Made by a program: the position numbers and the translations under genes
Part shown: positions 32,992 to 42,283 of the stretch, one piece after another
Layout: every line of letters starts with the position of its first letter
Position numbering within the stretch: position 1 is the stretch's first letter
Assembly (NCBI RefSeq): GCF_036227105.1
Contig: NZ_CP109434.1
Location: 1,368,001-1,432,000, forward strand
Reading direction: 5' to 3'
Length of the DNA stretch: 64,000 nucleotides
From: Amycolatopsis sp. NBC_01488
GTDB taxonomy: Bacteria > Actinomycetota > Actinomycetes > Mycobacteriales > Pseudonocardiaceae
Notes under the pieces: model-generated
Seen by the model: the letters and a program-made list of their open reading frames with translations, nothing else
Databases searched by the model: none
Told to the model about the DNA's origin: nothing

Positions 32992-33545
32992 GCGGTCACG
33001 AGAGCGCCGGCGAAGAACGTCGAAGCCGCGGACATCGCGTCGGCGTCCAGGAGCACGTCGCCGGGGCGGCTGCCGTTCCCCAGGAGCACGCCGCCCCAGT
33101 TCATGGACAGGTACTCCGCGCACAGCTCGAGCGTGCCGATCAGCGGCTGGGCCTCGCGCGCCGTCTCGCTCAGGACGCTCACGCCCCACAGCGTCTTGCC
33201 GCGCATCTTCGGCTTGAACTCGACGGGCAGCCGCATCCAGCCGGACCAGTAGTCCAGGTAGAGCTTCACGCTCGCCGCGACCGAGTACCAGTACACCGGC
33301 GACACTACGACGATGTCCGTCGCGGCGAACGTCGCGTCCATCAGCAGCTGCTCGTTCTCGCCGGGCTCCGGGTGCTCCCCGGCGCCGTGGCGGCGGTCCT
33401 CGAACGGTGGCAGCGGCACCTCGGGCAGCCGGACCCACCGCTGCTCGACGTCGCGAGGCAGCTCCCGCGCCGCCCGCCGGGCCAGCATCTCCGTGTTCCC
33501 GCCGGCCCGCGCCGCGCCGACCAGGAAGAGGAAGTTCCGCGTCAT
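32988..33545 (-). CDS. NAD(P)H-dependent FMN reductase/flavodoxin-fold oxidoreductase
   Basis: 185 residues. The N-terminal FLVGAARAGGNTEMLARRAA is the FMN-phosphate loop and VVVSPVYWYSVAASVKLYLDYW the isoalloxazine-binding segment of the NADPH-dependent FMN reductase/NAD(P)H quinone reductase family. Divergent from a MarR gene with a palindrome between them, it is a likely MarR-controlled detoxification enzyme. GAGGGG lies 8 bp before the ATG. Its stop overlaps the stop of the TetR remnant on the opposite strand. Confidence 0.88.
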   Translation of the reverse strand: MTRNFLFLVGAARAGGNTEMLARRAARELPRDVEQRWVRLPEVPLPPFEDRRHGAGEHPEPGENEQLLMDATFAATDIVVVSPVYWYSVAASVKLYLDYWSGWMRLPVEFKPKMRGKTLWGVSVLSETAREAQPLIGTLELCAEYLSMNWGGVLLGNGSRPGDVLLDADAMSAASTFFAGALVTA

Positions 33546-33564
33546 GACCAGTCCCCTCAGTTAC

Positions 33565-33580
33565 TTGCATGTACATATAA
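33565..33580. promoter_or_regulatory. MarR-type palindrome in the divergent gap
   Basis: TTGCATGTACATATAA is an imperfect palindrome (14 of 16 positions symmetrical, centre TGTACA) lying in the 79-bp gap between the flavodoxin-fold reductase and the MarR gene. It is the expected size and position for a MarR operator acting on both. Confidence 0.6.
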
Positions 33581-33624
33581 ATACTGTCCCTGGACTATGC
33601 TGGTGTCAAGAGAAAGGCGGGAAG

Positions 33625-34041
33625 ATGACCGTCGACGAACAGTCCTGGGGACGCATGCTCGTGCTGCACGCCCGCATCGAGCAGGAGCTGGGGAAGGCGC
33701 TGCAACGGAGGCACGGGCTCGGCCTGTCCGAGTACCGCGCGCTCGGCAAGCTGGTCGCGGGCCCGCGGGGCGGCCTGCGGATGCAGGAGCTCGCCGAGGC
33801 GATCGGGCTCAACCAGAGCTCGGTCAGCCGGATGTGCGCCCGCCTCGAAGACGCCGGCCTGACCATCCGCGACCTGTGCGAAGACGACCGCCGCGGCGTC
33901 TATTCGGTGATCACCGACGCCGGCCGCAAGCGCTACGCCGAGACCGAGCCGACGTACTGCGCGGTGCTGCGGACCTCGCTCGACAAGGCCGCCAGCGACC
34001 CCGAGCTCGCCGCCGCCGTCACCGCCGTCCGCGGCGCTTGA
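33625..34041 (+). CDS. MarR-family transcriptional regulator
   Basis: 138 residues. It shows the winged helix of MarR proteins: LGLSEYRALGKLVAG, then GGLRMQELAEAIGLNQSSVSRMCARLEDAGLTIRD, and the wing DDRRGVYSVITDAG. The ATG at 33625 is preceded by AAAGGCGGGAAG. It is divergent from the FMN-dependent reductase and probably controls it and itself. Confidence 0.93.
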   Translation: MTVDEQSWGRMLVLHARIEQELGKALQRRHGLGLSEYRALGKLVAGPRGGLRMQELAEAIGLNQSSVSRMCARLEDAGLTIRDLCEDDRRGVYSVITDAGRKRYAETEPTYCAVLRTSLDKAASDPELAAAVTAVRGA

Positions 34042-34067
34042 CCATTATATGCCTCGCTGGTTATATA
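34038..34067 (+). promoter_or_regulatory. Leaderless promoter of the SRPBCC gene with embedded inverted repeat
   Basis: TTGACC (34038-34043), 17 bp, then TTATAT (34061-34066). The expected start of transcription falls on or beside the A of ATG 34073, and there is no ribosome site, so the mRNA is probably leaderless. TATATGCC (34047-34054) and GGTTATATA (34059-34067) form an imperfect inverted repeat across the promoter, a likely operator. Confidence 0.62.
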
Positions 34068-34072
34068 CAGGC

Positions 34073-34864
34073 ATGCCCGCGAAGCTGCGCACCGACGAGG
34101 AACGTCCCGCCCTCCGGCTGGAACGCCGGCTGAAGCACGCGCCCGAGCAGGTGTGGCGCGCCATCACGGACCCGGCCGAACTGGAGCACTGGTTCCCGGC
34201 GAAGGTCGACGTCGAGCTGCGGAACGGCGGCGCCATCCGGTTCACCTTCCCCGGCGAGGACGAGCCGACCACCGGGCACGTCGTCACGGTCGACCCGCCG
34301 CGCGAGTTCACCTTCGCCTGGAACGACGACACGCTGCGCTGGCTGATCACACCGGACGGCGACGGCAGCCTCCTGGAGTTCACGCACACGTTCGGCCGCG
34401 GCGACCCGGCGATCGCGAAGCTGGCCGCGGGCCGCACCGCCGCCGGCTGGGACGTCTGCCTCGAGGCCCTCGAAGCGCGCCTGGCCGGCCGCGATTTCGA
34501 GCAGCCGACGGACTGGCACACCCGCATGGCGTCCTATGTGGACGAATTCGGCCTCGGCGACGGCGAAGTGCTCGAAGACGGCACGCTCCGCTTCCGCCGC
34601 GACCTCGTCTGGAAGCCGGTGGACGAGGTCCGGGCACTGCTGCCGGACGAACCCGGCTGGCACGTGGTCCAGGAGCCCCTCGAAGGCACCCGCGTCGAGT
34701 TCACCGAGCCCGCGCCCGACGACGTCGTCGCGGAGCTGGCCCGGCGGCACGAGCAGCTCGACAAGCTGTTCGCCGCGACGCACGGCGTCGAGCTGCCGGA
34801 CTGGACGCCCGAGCACGTCGAGGCCGTGAAGAAGCACTACGCGGAGCGTCCGGCCCAGGGTTGA
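34073..34864 (+). CDS. SRPBCC (AHSA1-like) domain protein
   Basis: 263 residues. The first 140 residues are a START-like AHSA1 fold (LERRLKHAPEQVWRAITDPAELEHWFPAKVDVELRNGGAIRFTFPGEDEPTTGHVVTVDPPREFTFAWND...GWDVCLEALEARLAG). The second half is an Ala/Glu-rich extension of unknown fold. These proteins bind hydrophobic ligands. ATG 34073 is favoured over the in-frame ATG at 34049, because the latter lies inside the promoter. Confidence 0.88.
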   Translation: MPAKLRTDEERPALRLERRLKHAPEQVWRAITDPAELEHWFPAKVDVELRNGGAIRFTFPGEDEPTTGHVVTVDPPREFTFAWNDDTLRWLITPDGDGSLLEFTHTFGRGDPAIAKLAAGRTAAGWDVCLEALEARLAGRDFEQPTDWHTRMASYVDEFGLGDGEVLEDGTLRFRRDLVWKPVDEVRALLPDEPGWHVVQEPLEGTRVEFTEPAPDDVVAELARRHEQLDKLFAATHGVELPDWTPEHVEAVKKHYAERPAQG

Positions 34865-35068
34865 CGCACGGCGCCGCTGGTGGCCGCGACCCGCCTACGT
34901 CCTGGCGCTCGTGCCGACGGCGGCCCACTTCGGCGGCTCCCGCGGCCACGACCGGGACTCCGCCAGATCGGAGCACGCGGGCAGATCAGCAGCACCCAGA
35001 GTCCGGAACTCCACGGACGTTGCCTACGCCACACGCGAAGTGACCGACAAGTAGTTAAGCTCCCGGGA

Positions 35069-36706
35069 ATGAGCAGTGCGACGGAGCCGCTCGGGACGCC
35101 GCCCGAGGACGAACCGGACATCCACACCACGGCCGGCAAGCTGGCGGACCTGTATCGCCGCTATGACGAGGCGGTGCACGCGGGCTCGGCCCGCGCGGTG
35201 GAGAAGCAGCACGCCAAGGGCAAGAAGACCGCGCGCGAGCGGATCGAGCTGCTGCTCGACGAGAACTCGTTCGTCGAGCTCGACGAACTCGCCCGGCACC
35301 GCTCGACCAACTTCGGCCAGGAGAAGAACCGCCCCTACGGCGACGGCGTCGTCACCGGCTACGGCACCGTCGACGGCCGGCCGGTCTGCGTCTTCAGCCA
35401 GGACGTCACCGTCTTCGGCGGCAGCCTCGGCGAGGTCTACGGCGAGAAGATCGTCAAGGTCATGGACCTGGCGATCAAGACCGGCCGCCCGATCGTCGGC
35501 ATCAACGAAGGCGGCGGCGCGCGCATCCAGGAAGGCGTCGTCTCGCTCGGCCTCTACGGCGAGATCTTCCGCCGCAACGTGCAGGCCTCCGGCGTCATCC
35601 CGCAGATCTCGCTGATCATGGGCGCGAACGCGGGCGGCCACGTCTACTCCCCCGCGCTCACCGACTTCGTCGTGATGGTCGACGAGACCTCGCAGATGTT
35701 CATCACCGGCCCGGACGTCGTCAAGACGGTCACCGGCGAAGACGTCAGCTTCGAGGAGCTCGGCGGCGGCCGCACGCACAACACGAAGTCCGGCGTCGCG
35801 CACTACCTCGGCAACGACGACGAAGACGCCATCGCCTACGTCAAGGAACTGCTCTCCTACCTGCCGCAGAACAACCTCTCCGACGCGCCGGTGTTCGAAC
35901 CATCGGACGCGCCGGCCGGCTTCTTCGACGACGTCACCGACGCCGACCGTGAGCTCGACACGCTCATCCCCGACTCGCCGAACACCCCGTACGACATGCA
36001 CGAGGTCATCAACCGCGTGGTCGACGACGGCGACTTCCTCGAGGTCCACGAACTGTTCGCGCCGAACATCATCGTCGGCTTCGGCCGCGTCGACGGGCAG
36101 AGCGTCGGCGTCGTCGCCAACCAGCCGACGCAGTTCGCGGGCTGCCTCGACATCGACGCGTCCGAGAAGGCCGCGCGGTTCGTCCGCACCTGCGACGCGT
36201 TCAACATCCCGGTGCTCACCTTCGTCGACGTCCCGGGTTTCCTCCCCGGCACCGACCAGGAGTGGAACGGCATCATCCGCCGCGGCGCGAAGCTGATCTT
36301 CGCCTACGCGGAGGCCACGGTCCCGCTGGTCACGATCATCACGCGCAAGGCGTACGGCGGCGCGTACGACGTCATGGGTTCCAAGCACCTCGGCGCCGAC
36401 ATCAACCTCGCGTGGCCGACAGCGCAGGTCGCGGTGATGGGTGCCCAGGGCGCGGCGAACATCGTCCACCGCAAGACCCTCGCCAACGCGGCCAACGAAG
36501 GTCGCGACGTGGACGCCCTTCGCGCCGAGCTGATCCAGGAGTACGAGGACACGCTGCTCAACCCGTACGCGGCGGCCGAGCGTGGGTACGTCGACTCGGT
36601 GATCGTCCCGGCGCACACCCGCGGGCACGTCGCGCGGGCGCTTTCGTTGCTGCGCAACAAGCGTGAGTCGCTGCCGCCCAAGAAGCACGGGAACATCCCG
36701 CTGTGA
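35069..36706 (+). CDS. accD5: Acyl-CoA carboxylase beta (carboxyltransferase) subunit
   Basis: 545 residues. Both carboxyltransferase lobes are present: [41 protein letters not shown] and NEPTQ-like [45 protein letters not shown]. Such subunits carboxylate propionyl- or acetyl-CoA to methylmalonyl- or malonyl-CoA, supplying branched-chain and polyketide synthesis. The epsilon subunit overlaps its stop by 4 bp. The biotin-bearing alpha subunit is encoded 11 kb downstream and BirA 13 kb upstream, the mycobacterial accD5-accE5-maf-accA3 arrangement with insertions. Substrate preference is inferred from synteny. The 204 bp upstream hold no gene. Confidence 0.95.
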   Translation: MSSATEPLGTPPEDEPDIHTTAGKLADLYRRYDEAVHAGSARAVEKQHAKGKKTARERIELLLDENSFVELDELARHRSTNFGQEKNRPYGDGVVTGYGTVDGRPVCVFSQDVTVFGGSLGEVYGEKIVKVMDLAIKTGRPIVGINEGGGARIQEGVVSLGLYGEIFRRNVQASGVIPQISLIMGANAGGHVYSPALTDFVVMVDETSQMFITGPDVVKTVTGEDVSFEELGGGRTHNTKSGVAHYLGNDDEDAIAYVKELLSYLPQNNLSDAPVFEPSDAPAGFFDDVTDADRELDTLIPDSPNTPYDMHEVINRVVDDGDFLEVHELFAPNIIVGFGRVDGQSVGVVANQPTQFAGCLDIDASEKAARFVRTCDAFNIPVLTFVDVPGFLPGTDQEWNGIIRRGAKLIFAYAEATVPLVTIITRKAYGGAYDVMGSKHLGADINLAWPTAQVAVMGAQGAANIVHRKTLANAANEGRDVDALRAELIQEYEDTLLNPYAAAERGYVDSVIVPAHTRGHVARALSLLRNKRESLPPKKHGNIPL

Positions 36707-36921
36707 GCGACGCCGAGAAGCCGCTGCTGCGGGTGGTCCGCGGAAACCCGAGCGACGCCGAGCTGGCGGCGCTGACGGCGGTCGTCGCCGCGGCGTCGGC
36801 CGCGAAGGCGCCGGAGAAGCCGAAGCCGCGTACGTCGTGGTGGGGCGATCACGCTGCTTCGCTGCGTAAGCCGCTTCACCCCGGCGAAGGTGCTTGGCGC
36901 GCTTCGGGCTTCCCCGGCTGA
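36703..36921 (+). CDS. accE5: Acyl-CoA carboxylase epsilon subunit
   Basis: 72 residues. Actinobacterial Acc[26 protein letters not shown] is the conserved core helix-strand region, and the tail has [26 protein letters not shown]. Epsilon subunits stabilise and activate the alpha-beta complex. The GTG start overlaps the accD5 stop in GTGA, so production is coupled to the beta subunit. Confidence 0.95.
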   Translation: MSDAEKPLLRVVRGNPSDAELAALTAVVAAASAAKAPEKPKPRTSWWGDHAASLRKPLHPGEGAWRASGFPG

Positions 36922-36925
36922 GGCT

Positions 36926-38308
36926 TCAACTGACGGTGACCGCGGCGTCGTCCACGACGAAGGACGTCTGCAGCTGTGAGCCCTCGACACCGCTGAAGCT
37001 GAGCGTCACGGACTGACCCGCGTACGCGGACAGCGAGAAGCTCCGCTGCTGATACCCGCTGGCCGCGTTCGCGTTGCTGTACGTCGCCAACGTCGTGCTG
37101 CCGGCCTTCACCGTCAGCTTGTCGTACGCGGTCGTGCCCGTCTCGGCGGTGTCGACGTGCAGCCAGAACGAGAACGTGTACGCCGAACACCCGCTCGGCA
37201 GCGTCACGGTCTGGCTCAGCGTGTCCGTGTGCGCGGCGCCGTACCCGTCGAGCCACGCGCTCCACGTCCCGGTGCGCGCGGGCTCGTCGGTGCCGTGCTG
37301 GCCGATCACGCTGGCCGACGCCGTCCACGCCGTCGCGCCCGACTCGAAGCCCGGGTTCGCGAGCCGCTGTCCGGCGGTGCAGCCGCCCGGCGGCGGGGTG
37401 GTCGTGCCGTCGCCGGCGAGCCACGCCGTGGCGTTGAGGCCGAGTGCCGCGTTGTCGGCCGTCGAATCGGTCCAGCCGTTGTAGAGGGTGTTGCCGGACT
37501 GGCCGGTGCCGTCGTCGATCGTCGAGCTGTCACCCCAGATCGCCACCCGTCCCGAGCCGAACGCGCTGGTGACGAAGAAGGCGTTCGAGTTCCCCGGCGA
37601 CGCCGTGCTCAGGTACGCGAGGCCCTTCACCGCGGGGTTGTCCGCCGGCTTGAGGGTGAAGGTCGTGCCGTTGGCGATCAGGCTGTGCTTCACCGTGCCG
37701 AAGGCGCCGTTGAGCACGGGGTTCGCCGGGTCGCTGATGGCCACCGGGTGGTCGCTGGTGATGTTCTTGAGGTCGACCGAGAACCCGAACGGATCGGTGT
37801 TGTCGACGCCGTTGTTCGTCAGCAGGTCGTTGATGATCTTCGGGGAGTCCCAGCCGTCGTTGTTGCGGTCGCTGCCCGTGTGGTCCGAGATGAGGAACAG
37901 GCCGCCGCCGTTCTGGACGAACTTCAGCACCGCGGTCTTTTCGGACGCGCTCAGCACGACGTTCGGCTCGGGCAGGACGAACTCGTCGAAGTTCTGGAGG
38001 TCGAGCGCGCCCCCGGTGCCGTAGGTGATGGTGTTGCCCGCGGGGAGCGTCTTCAGGCTGTACTGCCCGGTCTTCTGCAGCGCGACACCCCACGCCGAGA
38101 GCGCGCCGGTCCAGTCCGTTTCCTTCTGCGGTGCGGAGTTCTGCGCGGTCGGGTCGGGCTGGGACGTGCTGACGATCCAGTCGGCGTTGCCCGCCGTCTC
38201 GGCCTTCGAGTTGTCGAAGAGGACGCGGTGGACGGTCGCCGCGTGCGCCGGAACGGCGAGCAGGCCGGCGGCGAGCGTCGCGACGGCGAGGGGGATGAGA
38301 CGCTTCAT
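36926..38308 (-). CDS. Secreted protein with GATase-like and CBM-like domains
   Basis: 460 residues. A signal peptide ([23 protein letters not shown]) leads into a domain beginning [21 protein letters not shown] and running to about residue 310, with [23 protein letters not shown] and [15 protein letters not shown]. This resembles the ThuA/DUF4350-like class I glutamine-amidotransferase fold of secreted actinobacterial proteins (tentative). The last 140 residues are a jelly-roll module often appended to actinobacterial secreted proteases and glycosidases (NPGFESG...[10 protein letters not shown]). AGGAGCACC precedes the ATG. It converges on accE5. Confidence 0.75.
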   Translation of the reverse strand: MKRLIPLAVATLAAGLLAVPAHAATVHRVLFDNSKAETAGNADWIVSTSQPDPTAQNSAPQKETDWTGALSAWGVALQKTGQYSLKTLPAGNTITYGTGGALDLQNFDEFVLPEPNVVLSASEKTAVLKFVQNGGGLFLISDHTGSDRNNDGWDSPKIINDLLTNNGVDNTDPFGFSVDLKNITSDHPVAISDPANPVLNGAFGTVKHSLIANGTTFTLKPADNPAVKGLAYLSTASPGNSNAFFVTSAFGSGRVAIWGDSSTIDDGTGQSGNTLYNGWTDSTADNAALGLNATAWLAGDGTTTPPPGGCTAGQRLANPGFESGATAWTASASVIGQHGTDEPARTGTWSAWLDGYGAAHTDTLSQTVTLPSGCSAYTFSFWLHVDTAETGTTAYDKLTVKAGSTTLATYSNANAASGYQQRSFSLSAYAGQSVTLSFSGVEGSQLQTSFVVDDAAVTVS

Positions 38309-38443
38309 GGTGCTCCTCGGTGAAAAGGGGACCTGGGGCGACATCACTGTGACGAGCGAAATGAAGGTCCCCCCGACGACGAACGGGACCTGCCGGTGAA
38401 CTTCCGGCAACGTACCTCCGCCACGGCCCGACGAAAGTCGGGT

Positions 38444-38896
38444 TCAGACCACGTCCAGGAACACCGTCGGCACTTCGTTCTCGCGCACGACCCGGCCGAG
38501 CAGCGCGGCCAGCCGGTCGCGGTCCGGGCCGCTCCAGCCCGCGGCCAGGTCGTCGACCCGCCGGCAGGTCGCCGCGTAGAAGTCCGCCGCGAGGTCGCGG
38601 CCCTCGTCGGTCAGCACGACCCGCACCGCGCGGCGGTCGTCCGGGTCGGGCTCGCGGCGGACGAGCCCGCGCCGGACCGCGCGGTCGACCAGGCCGGTCA
38701 GGCTGGACTTCTCGAGGCCGAGCGTCGCGCCGAGGTCGCCCATGCCGTACGGCCGGCCCATGAGCACGCACAGGAGCTGCCCCTGCGGCACGGTCAGCCC
38801 GTACTCGCGCGCCGACTCGGCGTAGACGGCGTTCACGAGGAACGACGCCCGCACGAGCCCGGCCACGACACCGAGGTCCTCCCCGTGTTTGCCCAT
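38444..38896 (-). CDS. MarR-family transcriptional regulator
   Basis: 150 residues. A winged helix of MarR type: LTVPQGQLLCVLMGRPYGMGDLGATLGLEKSSLTGLVDRAVRRGLVRRE, and the wing DDRRAVRVVLTDEG. The ATG lies 9 bp after the stop of the luciferase-like gene upstream, so both are on one transcript, presumably autoregulated through the paired palindromes upstream of that gene. Confidence 0.93.
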   Translation of the reverse strand: MGKHGEDLGVVAGLVRASFLVNAVYAESAREYGLTVPQGQLLCVLMGRPYGMGDLGATLGLEKSSLTGLVDRAVRRGLVRREPDPDDRRAVRVVLTDEGRDLAADFYAATCRRVDDLAAGWSGPDRDRLAALLGRVVRENEVPTVFLDVV

Positions 38897-38905
38897 CGCA
38901 CCAGC

Positions 38906-39799
38906 CTACTTCGCAACGGCTTCCCGCACGGCGGGCACGATCTCCCCCGCCCAGCGCGCGGCGGACGTCTCGTCGGGCGTGCTGCCGCCCGGGCCGAAAA
39001 GGACGAACCCGGCGGCGCCGTGCTCCAACACCGCGCCGGTCAGCTCCTCGATCCACTGGTCCGGGGAGCCGCCGATCCAGCGTCCGTCGTCGGCGCGGGT
39101 GGCGCGCAACGGCGCTTCGGTGATCCGGCCGGGGAAGTTGTAGACGGTGACGACGTCGGCGGGATCGCGTCCGGCGTCGGCCGCGGCCTCGTCGATCACC
39201 GGGCGCGAGGTGCGGTAGCGCTCGCTGAGCCAGTCGGCGGCCTGGCCGGGCATCCACCCGTCGGCGACCCGCCCGGTGACAGCGAGCGACTTCGGCCCGA
39301 CGGACCCGGTCCACACCGGCGGCATTTCCGCGGCGGCCGGCTCGAGGTCCGTGACCTGGTAGAACTCGCCGTCGAACGTGACGGGTTCGCCGCCTCCGCC
39401 GAGCAGCTTGACGAGCCGGATGCCTTCTTCGAAGGCGCGGACAGCCTGGCCGGGAGTCAGCTTGGTGAACCCGAGCCGCGCGATGTCGTCCCAGAGCCCG
39501 CCGACGCCCATCCCGAGCACGATCCGGCCGCCGGTGAGCGCGGAGAGGCTCGTGATGGTGCGCGCGAGCATCGACGCCGGGCGCGTCGGCAGGTTGGTGA
39601 CGCTGACCAGGCCGGAAATCCGTTCGGTGCGCCCGAGCAGGACCCCGATCTCGGCGTACGCGTCGAGCCGGTCGGCGTGGTAGGGGTGATCGGAGACGGT
39701 GAGCAGGTCGAGCCCCGCGCGATCGACCTGGACGGCGAGGTCCAGGGTCTCGGGAACGGCGGCGACCGCCGTGGACACCCCGATGCCGAAGTGCGTCAT
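38906..39799 (-). CDS. LLM-class (luciferase-like) flavin-dependent oxidoreductase
   Basis: 297 residues with the bacterial luciferase-like TIM-barrel: TLDLAVQVDRAGLDLLTVSDHPY, LGRTERISGLVSVTNLPTRPASMLARTITSLSALTGGRIVLGMGVGG and the late GSPDQWIEELTGAV. F420- and FMNH2-dependent members cannot be told apart with confidence. The ATG at 39799 has GGAGGAA 5 bp upstream; in-frame codons before it fall in the operator region. Confidence 0.9.
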   Translation of the reverse strand: MTHFGIGVSTAVAAVPETLDLAVQVDRAGLDLLTVSDHPYHADRLDAYAEIGVLLGRTERISGLVSVTNLPTRPASMLARTITSLSALTGGRIVLGMGVGGLWDDIARLGFTKLTPGQAVRAFEEGIRLVKLLGGGGEPVTFDGEFYQVTDLEPAAAEMPPVWTGSVGPKSLAVTGRVADGWMPGQAADWLSERYRTSRPVIDEAAADAGRDPADVVTVYNFPGRITEAPLRATRADDGRWIGGSPDQWIEELTGAVLEHGAAGFVLFGPGGSTPDETSAARWAGEIVPAVREAVAK

Positions 39800-39813
39800 G
39801 ATTCCTCCAGAGA

Positions 39814-39859
39814 TAGTTCGTGTTACGAACCGACTATACATAGTTCTTAGTACGAACTA
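39814..39859. promoter_or_regulatory. Paired operators upstream of the LLM-MarR operon
   Basis: GTTCGTGTTACGAAC (39816-39830) and TAGTTCTTAGTACGAACTA (39841-39859) are two inverted repeats sharing the GTTC...GAAC half-sites, 10 bp apart. A minus-strand -10-like TATAGT (39838-39833) lies between them. They sit 17-60 bp upstream of the ATG and are probably bound by the operon's own MarR protein. Confidence 0.68.
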
Positions 39860-39946
39860 CTACGTTTTCGCCAGGTCGGCACGGTCTTTCGCAGCGTGCA
39901 CGGACGGTCACCGGATTGACCGTGGACCGGGCCATGGTCAGCGCCG

Positions 39947-39977
39947 TATAGTCCACGTGGAATAAACGACATGGACT
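39947..39977 (+). promoter_or_regulatory. Promoter and palindrome upstream of the PadR gene
   Basis: A -10-like TATAGT (39947-39952) overlaps TCCACGTGGA (39952-39961), a perfect 10-bp palindrome. The outer half-site pair AGTCCA (39950-39955) and TGGACT (39972-39977) is also inverted. This fits a PadR site repressing the PadR-exporter operon. Confidence 0.5.
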
Positions 39978-39998
39978 CATCCGGAGGGACCAACGATC

Positions 39999-40628
39999 AT
40001 GGCCTCGGCCAAGCTGACCCCGCTCGGCATCGCCGTGCTGGAGCTGCTCCACGAGAAGCCCATGCACCCGTACGAGATGGCTCAGCTCATGCGCGAGCGG
40101 TACGTCGACACGCGGGTCAACGTGAAGGCGGGATCGCTCTACCACACCGTGGAACGCCTGCAGCGCAACGGTTTGATCGAGGTCGTGGAAACCCAGCGTG
40201 ACGGCAGGCGGCCCGAACGGACCGTCTACGGCATGACCCAGGCGGGGCTGGACGAGTTCAACCAGCGCGGCCGGGAACTGCTGGGGGACCTCACGAAGGA
40301 GTTTCCCGCGTACCTGTCCGGGCTCGCCGTCATCGACGAGCTGGGCAAGGAAGCGTCCCTGCTCGAGCTCGGCCACCGCGTCACGCGGCTGCGCGCAGGC
40401 GTGGCCGCCGACCAGGCCGTCCTCGACCACCTCGCCGGGGACGGGACGCCGCCGATCTACTGGCTGGACTGGCAGTACCAGTGCGACCACCGCAAGTTCG
40501 AGCTCGCGTGGACCGAACGGCTCCTCGAAGACCTGACGTCCGGGCGGATCCCGTTCCAGGACAGCCACGCCAAACCGCGACTGAGCCTCATCACCAGGGA
40601 AGACGACGATGAACGCAAGACAAGCTAA
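39999..40628 (+). CDS. PadR-family transcriptional regulator
   Basis: 209 residues. The PadR winged helix is clear: LTPLGIAVLELLHEKPMHPYEMAQLMRERY... VNVKAGSLYHTVERLQRNGLIEVVETQRDGRRPERTVYGMTQAG. The C-terminal dimerisation helices follow. GGAGGGACC precedes the ATG. Its 3' end overlaps the exporter gene by 20 bp, so it almost certainly represses the exporter until a substrate drug is bound, as in LmrR-type systems. Confidence 0.94.
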   Translation: MASAKLTPLGIAVLELLHEKPMHPYEMAQLMRERYVDTRVNVKAGSLYHTVERLQRNGLIEVVETQRDGRRPERTVYGMTQAGLDEFNQRGRELLGDLTKEFPAYLSGLAVIDELGKEASLLELGHRVTRLRAGVAADQAVLDHLAGDGTPPIYWLDWQYQCDHRKFELAWTERLLEDLTSGRIPFQDSHAKPRLSLITREDDDERKTS

Positions 40629-42222
40629 CCCGTGGGCCGCGCTGGGCGCGCTGTGCCTCGGCTTCTTCATGATCCTGCTCGACACGACGATCGTGTCGAT
40701 CGCGATCCCGACCATGCTGACCAAGCTGAACGCCGGACTGAACTCGGTCGTCTGGGTGATCAGCGTCTACCTGCTGACCTACGCCGTGCCGATGCTGTTC
40801 ACCAGCCGGCTCGGCGACCGCTTCGGCCCGAAGCGGGTGTTCCTCGCCGGGCTGGTCGTGTTCACCGGCGCGTCGCTGTGGTGCGGCCTGTCCGGCAACG
40901 TGGAGATGCTGATCGCGGCGCGGGCCGTGCAGGGGCTCGGTGCCGCGCTGATGACGCCGCAGACGCTGGCGTTCATCACGCACCTGTTCCCGCCGTCCAA
41001 GCGCGGCCCGGCGATGGGCATGTGGGGCGGCGTCGCCGGCCTGGCGACGATCACCGGCCCGCTGCTCGGCGGCGTGCTCGTCGACCACTTCGGCTGGGAG
41101 TGGATATTCTACGTCAACGTGCCGATCGGCGTGATCGCGATCGTCATGACGCTGCTGCTGGTGCCGGACTGGCAGCCGAAGAACTCGCACTCGTTCGACG
41201 TGCTCGGCATCCTGCTCTCGAGCGCGGCGTTGTTCTGCATCGTCTTCGGTGTCCAAAACGGACAGCAGTACGACTGGGGCACGGCGTTCGGCGGGATCAC
41301 GGTGTTCGAGATCATCGGCGCCGGTGTGCTGCTGCTGGTCGGGTTCGTGGTGTGGCAGCGGGTCAACAAGCGTGAGCCGCTGCTGCCGCTGCAGGTGTTC
41401 GCCAACCGCAACTTCTCGGCGGGCACGCTCACGGCGACGACGGTCGGCTTCGCGATGACCGGCATGTTCCTGCCGCTGGTGATCTACATCCAGTCGGTGC
41501 TCGGGCTGACCCCGACGCTGGCGGGCCTGCTGACCGCCCCGATGTCGCTGCTGTCGGGCCTGGTGGCGCCGTTCGTCGGGAACCTGTCCGACAAGGTGAA
41601 CGGCAAGTACCTGGTGATGTTCGGGCTGACCGCGCTGGCGGCCGGGCTGGGAATCGTCGCGCTGCAGGCTTCGCCGTCCAGCAGCCCGTGGAGCTTCATC
41701 CCGGCACTGCTGCTGTGCGGGCTCGGGATCGGCTGCATCTTCTCGCCGATGAGCAACATGACGATGGGTTCGGTGGAGCCCCGGCTGGCCGGGACGGCGT
41801 CGGGGATCTTCAACACCTCCCGCCAGGTCGGCGGCGTGCTCGGGTCCGCGGCGATCGGCGTGCTGCTGCAGGCCCGGGTGAGTTCGTCGATCGCTTCCGA
41901 AGCGACGACCGCGGCTTCGCAGCTGCCGGAGCAGTACCGGGCGCCGTTCGCGGAAGGGATCGCGAAGGCCGCGGCGAACACCGGCGAGTTCGGGTCGGCC
42001 GGTGGGCCGTCGCCCATTCCGGGATTGCCCGCCGAGATCGCCGCCCAGGCCGGGAAGCTGGCTTCGGGAGCGGTCCACAGTGGACTGACGGACGCCGCCC
42101 GCGAGACGATGCTGCTGCCGATGGTCGTCCTGCTGCTGGGCGTGATCTCGGCGTCGGTGATGCGGCGGGTCAAGCCGCGCCGGGAAGCCCCGGCGCCGGC
42201 GCCCGAGGCCGCCGCGGCCTGA
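40609..42222 (+). CDS. DHA2-family MFS drug:proton antiporter
   Basis: 537 residues with about 14 transmembrane helices. The DHA2 marks are LDTTIVSIAIPTM in helix 1, the SRLGDRFGPKRVF loop between helices 2 and 3, and ITGPLLGGVLVDHFGWEWIFYVNVPIG (motif C region). It should export drugs or a secondary metabolite in exchange for protons. The ATG is within the PadR coding end. A strong hairpin terminates the transcript 2 bp past its stop. Confidence 0.94.
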   Translation: MNARQANPWAALGALCLGFFMILLDTTIVSIAIPTMLTKLNAGLNSVVWVISVYLLTYAVPMLFTSRLGDRFGPKRVFLAGLVVFTGASLWCGLSGNVEMLIAARAVQGLGAALMTPQTLAFITHLFPPSKRGPAMGMWGGVAGLATITGPLLGGVLVDHFGWEWIFYVNVPIGVIAIVMTLLLVPDWQPKNSHSFDVLGILLSSAALFCIVFGVQNGQQYDWGTAFGGITVFEIIGAGVLLLVGFVVWQRVNKREPLLPLQVFANRNFSAGTLTATTVGFAMTGMFLPLVIYIQSVLGLTPTLAGLLTAPMSLLSGLVAPFVGNLSDKVNGKYLVMFGLTALAAGLGIVALQASPSSSPWSFIPALLLCGLGIGCIFSPMSNMTMGSVEPRLAGTASGIFNTSRQVGGVLGSAAIGVLLQARVSSSIASEATTAASQLPEQYRAPFAEGIAKAAANTGEFGSAGGPSPIPGLPAEIAAQAGKLASGAVHSGLTDAARETMLLPMVVLLLGVISASVMRRVKPRREAPAPAPEAAAA

Positions 42223-42224
42223 AA

Positions 42225-42265
42225 CCGTGCGAGCCTCCGGTGTCGGGTACCGGAGGCTCGCACGG
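42225..42265. terminator. Bidirectional hairpin terminator after the MFS gene
   Basis: A perfect 17-bp stem (CCGTGCGAGCCTCCGGT, 42225-42241, with its complement at 42249-42265) with a 7-nt loop. It lies between the convergent MFS and GH3 genes, 2 bp and 18 bp from their respective stops. Confidence 0.88.
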
Positions 42266-42283
42266 ACCGCGGGAGCGGTGGTT

